A DNA stretch of 6,852 nt, from NCBI GenBank assembly GCA_964471555.1, contig CAYYGM010000184.1:1-6852 (forward strand), in the 5' to 3' direction. How positions within the stretch are numbered: the first letter of the stretch is position 1; every line of letters begins with the position of its first letter. Under the pieces are notes generated by a model, which ran no database searches, was not told where the DNA came from, and saw only the letters and a program-made list of their open reading frames with translations. Made by a program: the position numbers and the translations under genes. This document shows, one piece after another, positions 1 through 4,849 of this stretch. Source of the DNA: JADLFV01 sp964471555. Its GTDB lineage: Bacteria > Planctomycetota > Phycisphaerae > Phycisphaerales > Phycisphaeraceae.

Positions 1-991
1 GGTTGACCATGCCGTCACCATTGGCGTCACCGGGGTGCAGGGTCTGCTGGTTCAGGTCGATCTCCCAGCCGATGTCGACCAGGCCGGCGGCATCCAGAAG
101 CGTCAGATACTGGCGTGCACTGCTGGACAGCGTGGGACTCATCAGCGCTTCCTGAGCAACGCGGCCGGAGTAGGTGGTGCTCATGGTGGCATCAGCCCAG
201 TGGCCCAGGACGAACGGCTCGATGGGGACGTTGCCGCCGTAGACGGAAGTGGCATTGGCGCCGGTGAAGTAAGGGCTGGTGGGATTGGAATTGTTGATCA
301 GGGCATCCCATTCGTCAGCGCCGCCGATGCCGAGAGTGTGAACCAGTTCATGCACCGCCACGGTGTATAAATCGACGGTGCCGGGGGTGATCGGCCCGGT
401 GTGGTCGTACGTCCAGGTGGTGGAGCCGTCGTTGTCGAAGGTGATGGCGCCGCCCCAGTTGGCGAAGCCGGAGGTTTCGCCGCGGGTCGTGACATCGCTG
501 ATGAAGTCATCGGTGATGGCATTGATCTCGTCGATCTCGTCATAGGTGAAGTAGCCGGTGGGATCGACGGAATAGCCCCGGCCGCCGGCGGAGCCCTGGC
601 CCAGGGTCATGCCGCTGAGCGATTTGGCGCCGGCGAAAATCAGGTATGTATCAGCCTCAATGGTGTCGTTGTAGCGGGTGATGATGCCGGAGCCGGAGGG
701 ATTGTAGAACTGGCTGCTCCAGGACCAGATCACCTGGCCGTCGAAGTACTGGCTGTTGTAAATGTTGGGGGTCTGAATCTGCGTGAAGGTGTCGTTGAGG
801 ATGCTGGACAGATCCGCAGCCGCCGCCTCGAGCGCGTTGCGGGCCGTGGTATTGCCGAAGAAGTTGCTGGTGTCGTAACGGTAGTCGAAGACGATGTTGA
901 TCGCCGAAGCGCTGGAGGCAAGCCAACCGCTCAGGGCCGCGGCCAGGAACCACAACGACAGCGAACGCCGGATGTGACAGGTGCTGGTCAT
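1..991 (-). CDS. Secreted metzincin-like metalloprotease with dockerin-type motif (3' end outside window)
   Basis: The 330 visible residues start at an ATG (989-991). A signal peptide follows: basic HIRR, a hydrophobic stretch at residues 13-28, and a cleavage site after ASA at residue 30. The mature protein opens with INIVFDYRYD, a start I associate with exported PEP-CTERM-type proteins. HELVHTLG at 214-221 is the zinc-binding and catalytic signature of metzincin-like proteases (H214, E215, H218). A GHW at 263-265, a Met-turn-like QEALMSP centred on M284 and an LVDIGW block follow. The usual third zinc ligand at position 224 is Gly, so metal binding may use D226 or H264. At the left edge, D322-N330 (DANGDGMVN) matches the first half of a dockerin type I calcium loop. 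The frame is still open at base 1, so the rest of the dockerin, and perhaps a PEP-CTERM anchor, lies outside. It probably acts outside the cytoplasm. Its substrate is unknown. The fold assignment rests on motifs only. Confidence 0.82.
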   Translation of the reverse strand, partial: MTSTCHIRRSLSLWFLAAALSGWLASSASAINIVFDYRYDTSNFFGNTTARNALEAAAADLSSILNDTFTQIQTPNIYNSQYFDGQVIWSWSSQFYNPSGSGIITRYNDTIEADTYLIFAGAKSLSGMTLGQGSAGGRGYSVDPTGYFTYDEIDEINAITDDFISDVTTRGETSGFANWGGAITFDNDGSTTWTYDHTGPITPGTVDLYTVAVHELVHTLGIGGADEWDALINNSNPTSPYFTGANATSVYGGNVPIEPFVLGHWADATMSTTYSGRVAQEALMSPTLSSSARQYLTLLDAAGLVDIGWEIDLNQQTLHPGDANGDGMVN

Positions 992-1001
992 GTGACTCAC
1001 T

Positions 1002-1007
1002 CTCCCT
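1002..1007 (-). promoter_or_regulatory. Ribosome binding site of the metalloprotease gene
   Basis: On the minus strand AGGGAG lies 10 bases before the ATG at 991. It supports that start, which also places a complete signal peptide at the N-terminus. The spacing is slightly long but workable. Confidence 0.5.
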
Positions 1008-1153
1008 CGATAGAAGTATGACGGGTCCGGAATGGAACACAGGATATCGATGCGACAGGCAAGGCAATCATGGCCCGGTCTCCGGAAGCTATTGCTTGCA
1101 TGATAACAACGGCAACCGACCGCAACCAGCTATTTTCAGGGTTGCGCCCGGTG

Positions 1154-1254
1154 TGTCAGAACTGCAACACGCCCTTCACCCACAGCGGCTGAAGCCCGTT
1201 GATGTCAAATCTGCAACGCACACTGCCGGCACAAGCGTGTCAACAGCGTGTCAA
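1154..1254. repeat. Cluster of short direct repeats containing TGTCA
   Basis: TGTCA occurs at 1154, 1203, 1238 and 1249. The last two lie in a perfect 10-bp direct repeat AGCGTGTCAA (1234-1243 and 1245-1254), 11 bp apart, about one helical turn. The first two lie in a longer imperfect repeat, TGTCA-NAN-CTGCAAC, matching at 13 of 15 positions and offset by 49 bp. On the minus strand the core reads TTGACA in three of the four, which looks like a sigma-70 -35 hexamer, but none has a good -10 at 16-18 bp. A regulator-binding site upstream of the metalloprotease is one possible reading. Chance repetition is another. Confidence 0.4.
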
Positions 1255-1277
1255 AAATGTGTAAGCACGGAAGGCTG

Positions 1278-3350
1278 TTACTGCGTGACCGCATCGGGCG
1301 TTGCCGCGGAGACGGTGGGCCCGACCAGCTCGTTGAGCCGCTTGATGATCTCCCGTTCGTTCTGCAGGCGCAGGCGTTCATCGCTGTCGCGGTCCTGCTC
1401 CATGGATCGGGAGAGAATCTGCGGCTGGCCCGGCTGGATGTAGAGCATGCGCGTGGTGCCGCCGATGCCGCTGCGTGTGGTCTGGGGCACCAGGTCGACC
1501 AGCACGGCGCCGACGTTCATGTCGATGTTCAGGCCGTCGATCTGACTGGGCCGACCGATCGGATCACCGGGCTGGATGGTGAACTCCGCCTTGCGTGGCA
1601 TGCCGTCGAAGTAGCGCCAGACCTCGACCGTAGCCACCTGCTGCTGGGCGGCGCTGACCAGGAAGAAGTTGAACTCCGGCTCGATGACCACCGGGTCGGT
1701 CCAGGGGACCGCGGCCAGTTCCTGCGGATCGGGGCCGAGCGAGATCTTGTTGTAGTTCTCCGCCTTCTGGCTGGCTTCGACACGGTTTTCACGGAACAGG
1801 GGGTTGACCACGGAAACCATCAGGCGATAGCGATAGGTGTGGCCGCGCTTGATGGTCAGATCGTGAGCCCAGACGCGGACGACCTGCGACACTTCTTCCT
1901 GTCCCGGCTGGACACCGGGCTGCAGCACTTGACCGCGGCCGTAGGGCATCGCGCCGCGGCCGTAGGGTGTGCGGCCGTAGGGAGAGAAACGGCCCGGTGG
2001 AGGCATGAAGCCATCTTCCTCGTACATCATCTCCATATCGTCGAACTCGCCCATTCCGCCGGCCATGTATTGCTGAGTCGCGGAGGTGGCGGCGTCCAGT
2101 TCGACGCCCTGCAACTCATCGCGTTGCTGCATGGCAGTCTGGAGGTCGGCGACGATCTTGGTCCGGCGCTGCTGCAGATCCTGAAGGCGGTTGGCCGCCG
2201 CGGCGCCGGGGGCGGCACGCTGAGCGCCGGCACCAGCTCGGAAACCGCCGCCAGCGTCTCCCATGCCCATATCCTCGAACTCTTCGATGGAGGAGATGCT
2301 CGGCGGCGGTGTGTAGCCGGCCCGGGGATTGGGGCGCTGCGCCTGATCAGGACGTTGAGACTGTCGCTGCAACTGCTGGTCAATGGTGTTCAACTGTTTG
2401 TTGAGGCTGGCGATGCGGCGGTTGAGTGAATCGAGCTTGCGGTTGTCCTCAGGCGAGAGTTTCTCCGCCTTCTCGGGAGGCAGCCACTGTCGGGCGTGGA
2501 CGGCCAGGGGAATAAAGTTGGGCCGGGCGATCGGCTCCTGGTTTTCCTTGATGTACTGAAGCGTATTGCGGGCGTCCTCATCGGAGAAGGACTGGCTGAA
2601 GTCGGGCAGATAAGCGATCTGCGTGGGCAGCGCGGGAACGATGACCGGGTCGGACCATTTATTGGTGACCGGGTCGAGTTCCTGTCGTTGCAGATACACA
2701 GCCGAGATAGCCTGCTTGCCGCGCCACATGACCTTGGGCAGCATGAGAGCGTTGGCGGTCTTGGGCGCTTCGAGGCGCTTGATCCAGGCATCCATGTCGA
2801 ACTTGCCCTCCACGGAGACGAAGGGGAAGTCAGCCGGCTGATGGTTGCCGATCATCTGGAAAATGCTGGTGATCTGGCTCTCTTCGAGCACCTGGTCGGT
2901 GTTGGTCGGATCGAAGACGCTGTAACTGTCATAGACCATCACGTCGGTGGCCATGGGTGGATGAGGCAGCAGGTAAGGCTGCTGCGGGCCGGTGCCGATG
3001 GACACTTCATTGCCCAGGCCGGCCCGGGCCAGGGGGGGCAACTCGCCGTTGAGGGGGCCCTGGACGGGGGCGGAGGTTTCCTTGAGCCGGGTGTCGAATT
3101 CCTCGGCGTAGTGCGGCACGGGGATCTGCGGGAAATCGCTGTAGGTGCGCAGTTGGGATTCGACCCGTTCCGCGGTCTTTGCGATCTCGCCCTCCAGGGC
3201 CTTGGGATCGAGTTCGCGTCCCTGGGACTTACGGGCATAAGGCTGCCCCGTGACGTAGAGCATGACGATCAGCAGCGACAAAACAATGCCGCCGCCGAGA
3301 ATCAGTTTTTCAACATGCCGAGTGAAGAAGCCAAGGTCTTTGCTTTTCAT
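1278..3350 (-). CDS. Single-pass membrane protein of a pilus/secretion operon, PilP/GspC position, function unknown
   Basis: This 690-residue protein has a short basic cytoplasmic N-terminus, one membrane segment at about residues 16-34 and a large, presumably periplasmic, remainder. Residues 180-240 form a conserved-looking alpha/beta stretch. Residues 302-331 and 386-415 have the charged, Gln/Leu-rich pattern of coiled coils, and between and after them lie disordered Gly/Ala/Met/acidic segments. Residues 457-472 carry three PYGR units. The C-terminal part, from VWAHDLTIKRGHTYRYR at 493, looks like a beta-rich domain; a later block, TRMLYIQPGQ, and a charged helix near 650-675 close the protein. 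The start is supported by AGGGG five bases upstream. I do not recognise a named family. Its place behind PilM/N-like and PilO-like genes suggests a periplasmic linker toward the outer-membrane pore, like PilP or GspC, but I see no sequence similarity that proves it. It is far longer than PilP (usually under 200 residues). Confidence 0.6.
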   Translation of the reverse strand: MKSKDLGFFTRHVEKLILGGGIVLSLLIVMLYVTGQPYARKSQGRELDPKALEGEIAKTAERVESQLRTYSDFPQIPVPHYAEEFDTRLKETSAPVQGPLNGELPPLARAGLGNEVSIGTGPQQPYLLPHPPMATDVMVYDSYSVFDPTNTDQVLEESQITSIFQMIGNHQPADFPFVSVEGKFDMDAWIKRLEAPKTANALMLPKVMWRGKQAISAVYLQRQELDPVTNKWSDPVIVPALPTQIAYLPDFSQSFSDEDARNTLQYIKENQEPIARPNFIPLAVHARQWLPPEKAEKLSPEDNRKLDSLNRRIASLNKQLNTIDQQLQRQSQRPDQAQRPNPRAGYTPPPSISSIEEFEDMGMGDAGGGFRAGAGAQRAAPGAAAANRLQDLQQRRTKIVADLQTAMQQRDELQGVELDAATSATQQYMAGGMGEFDDMEMMYEEDGFMPPPGRFSPYGRTPYGRGAMPYGRGQVLQPGVQPGQEEVSQVVRVWAHDLTIKRGHTYRYRLMVSVVNPLFRENRVEASQKAENYNKISLGPDPQELAAVPWTDPVVIEPEFNFFLVSAAQQQVATVEVWRYFDGMPRKAEFTIQPGDPIGRPSQIDGLNIDMNVGAVLVDLVPQTTRSGIGGTTRMLYIQPGQPQILSRSMEQDRDSDERLRLQNEREIIKRLNELVGPTVSAATPDAVTQ
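1935..1982 (-). repeat. Three in-frame copies of a 12-bp repeat encoding PYGR
   Basis: GCGGCCGTAGGG on the plus strand is repeated exactly at 1935-1946, 1956-1967 and 1971-1982. On the coding strand each copy reads CCC TAC GGC CGC, giving PYGR at residues 457-460, 462-465 and 469-472 of the 690-residue protein. The identical codons suggest recent duplication by slippage. The segment sits in a Pro/Gly/Met-rich linker just before the C-terminal beta-rich domain. Confidence 0.85.
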
Positions 3351-3355
3351 GGCGG

Positions 3356-3360
3356 CCCCT
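3356..3360 (-). promoter_or_regulatory. Ribosome binding site of the 690-residue protein gene
   Basis: On the minus strand AGGGG lies five bases before the ATG at 3350, which sets the start. The full 55-bp gap to the upstream stop holds no visible terminator or promoter, so the gene is probably co-transcribed with the one before it. Confidence 0.6.
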
Positions 3361-3405
3361 TTCCATTGAAGGCCAGGCGATACAAGTCAGGCGATCAATT
3401 CCGGA

Positions 3406-4836
3406 TCAATACTCTTCAAAGTCTTCCATCCCGCCACCGAAGTCCATATATCCGCCACCGGGGCCGGTCTCCAGTTCCGGCTCATCGATGCCGACATAGC
3501 TGCGGACACGGTCGGGCATGAGCGGTTCGGTCCAATCGCGCAACCAGATGGTCTCGATGACCATGGTGGCCTTGACCACATCGTCGGGGCCGTAGAAGAA
3601 CCCCTCGCGCAGGCCCTGGTATTCGTCGATGTCTTCGATCTGGACGTTGAGGACGGTCATGAAGTTGACGCTGTTGATCGCGGCGATCAACTGGTTGAGC
3701 CGTTGATAATCGACCGCCACGGTGAGCACCGCCTGCCGCACGTCGTAGAGGGCGTTGGACACGCGGCCGGTGGGTCCGACGTAGAAGTTGTTGGAGGTGG
3801 CCTGGGTCGGATCGTTGGTGCGCTGGCCGGCGATGGGCGGGCCGTAGGATCCGTCGGTGCGCTGGACGTTGGCGAACGTGCCGTTGGCCGCGGCGCCGAG
3901 CGTGTGCAGGCCGATGTATCCGGGGACAATCTGAATGCCCATCAGCCGCTTGACCGGGGCGGTGACCACGTTGACCTTGGGATCGTCAACCTGGTTGACC
4001 TTGGCGATGGCGCGGACGATGTCCTGCTGCATCCACAACTCAAGCTGGCCCTCCCACAACTGGTGCGGCAAGGGCGCGGTGTCCAGGAAGGCCCAGCTCT
4101 CAACCTGGAAGGGGAACTGATCGGCTTGCTGCATGGGGCTGTACGCCTGGCCCGGCACCAGTTCCTTGTTGGCGTAGATGTGGATGCCGTCGGCTTTCTG
4201 TCGCAGCATGTCGATCAGCTTGTCGCGCATCTCGTTTTCCAGATCCTTTTGATCAGACTCGGTCAACGTGGTGTTGGTCACGTTGGAGACGAAATCGCGT
4301 TGCACGATGGACAGCGTGATCTGGATGTCTTCGTTGGAAGGCGGCGAACCGGCGTTCAGACGCGGGGCATCAGGATTCTCCGGGTCGGCTCCCTCGAACA
4401 TGTCGAAGAAGGACTTGACGTATTCGTAACGAGCCTGGAAGGGAATCTCGAAGTTGTTCTCGTCCCACTTGGGAAACAGGCCTTCCAGCAGCGGCTCGTG
4501 GTGGCGCTTGTTGTGCTTGACGGCCCGCTCATAGACACCGTCGTACTGCTTGGCCATGCCGTCGTACATGGTGCTCAGCTTGTCGATCACGTCCTGATTG
4601 ATGGTGACGCCGGGGATCGAGTCGGGCGGGGCATCCGGCTGCGAGCTGGGCACCTGCACGCTGGCATTGGTGAAGTTGTTGAGCGTGCTGATGACCGCCT
4701 CGCGTTTGGTCAACTCTTCGCGGAACTTGCTGCCCTGAAGATGGACCCAGCCCAGGAAGCCCAGCGACAGCAGCACCACAATGATGGAGATCACGGAGAC
4801 AACGTTGGACTTGATCCAGTCAATGGCGATTCTCAT
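3406..4836 (-). CDS. PilO/GspM-like single-pass inner-membrane protein
   Basis: This 476-residue protein has a short cytoplasmic N-terminus (basic R2, K9), a membrane segment at about 11-33 and a short helical, coiled-coil-like stretch at 34-55, the layout of PilO and GspM. The middle (about 80-300) is an uncharacterised extension. It includes LWEGQLELWMQQDIV at 260-274 and APVKRLMGI at 293-301, which look like conserved blocks of a planctomycete-type family. Residues 369-432 have the strand-helix-strand-strand order of the PilN/PilO ferredoxin-like domain: AVLTVAVD, helix 378-390, MTVLNVQIEDID, then VVKATMVIETIWL. Family members in Proteobacteria are about 200 residues, so this one is more than twice as long. 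The tail (460-476) is Gly-, Asp/Glu- and Tyr-rich and ends EDFEEY. The ATG overlaps the upstream stop as ATGA. Its likely role is to dimerise with the PilN-like part of the upstream protein and set the pilus or secretion platform in the inner membrane. The membrane topology is clear; the PilO assignment is by position and fold pattern. Confidence 0.68.
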   Translation of the reverse strand: MRIAIDWIKSNVVSVISIIVVLLSLGFLGWVHLQGSKFREELTKREAVISTLNNFTNASVQVPSSQPDAPPDSIPGVTINQDVIDKLSTMYDGMAKQYDGVYERAVKHNKRHHEPLLEGLFPKWDENNFEIPFQARYEYVKSFFDMFEGADPENPDAPRLNAGSPPSNEDIQITLSIVQRDFVSNVTNTTLTESDQKDLENEMRDKLIDMLRQKADGIHIYANKELVPGQAYSPMQQADQFPFQVESWAFLDTAPLPHQLWEGQLELWMQQDIVRAIAKVNQVDDPKVNVVTAPVKRLMGIQIVPGYIGLHTLGAAANGTFANVQRTDGSYGPPIAGQRTNDPTQATSNNFYVGPTGRVSNALYDVRQAVLTVAVDYQRLNQLIAAINSVNFMTVLNVQIEDIDEYQGLREGFFYGPDDVVKATMVIETIWLRDWTEPLMPDRVRSYVGIDEPELETGPGGGYMDFGGGMEDFEEY

Positions 4837-4849
4837 GAGTGGTCCTCCT
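4833..4849 (-). promoter_or_regulatory. ATGA stop/start overlap with strong ribosome binding site
   Basis: The minus-strand ATG of the PilO-like gene (4834-4836) overlaps the TGA of the upstream gene (4833-4835). AGGAGGA at 4843-4849, inside the last codons of the upstream gene, lies six bases before the ATG. This is a near-ideal Shine-Dalgarno sequence and spacing, and it points to coupled translation of the two partners at matched amounts. Confidence 0.85.

Larger units (their letters stand above)
992..1277. other. Intergenic region between the pilus-type operon and the metalloprotease gene
   Basis: These 286 bases separate the stop of the 690-residue protein from the start of the metalloprotease. 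I see no tRNA, no small gene with a convincing start, and no GC-rich hairpin followed by a T-run on the minus strand. The right-hand part holds short TGTCA-containing repeats (separate entry). A weak minus-strand -10-like TATCAT at 1100-1105 has no good -35 partner. The gap is long compared with the 55-bp and -4-bp junctions in the operon, so the metalloprotease probably has its own promoter here. This is inferred from spacing. Confidence 0.5.

Noticed and set aside
401..1021. Plus-strand open frame of 206 codons over the metalloprotease gene
   Set aside because: The minus strand there encodes a signal peptide, HELVH motif, Met-turn and dockerin loop in one frame. The plus-strand translation is low-complexity Gly/Val/Ala without motifs.
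1100..1140. Possible minus-strand promoter with TATCAT at 1100-1105
   Set aside because: At 17 bases upstream the -35 position reads TGGTTG, a poor match, and planctomycete promoter consensus is uncertain.
1160..1277. Rho-independent terminator after the 690-residue protein gene
   Set aside because: The best inverted repeat is CTTCA/TGAAG with an 11-base loop and no following T-run. The T-rich stretch near 1253-1257 has no stem before it.
3374..3395. Direct repeat CAGGCGAT at 3374-3381 and 3388-3395 between the second and third operon genes
   Set aside because: Only 8 bp, two copies, no symmetry and no link to a promoter; could easily be chance.
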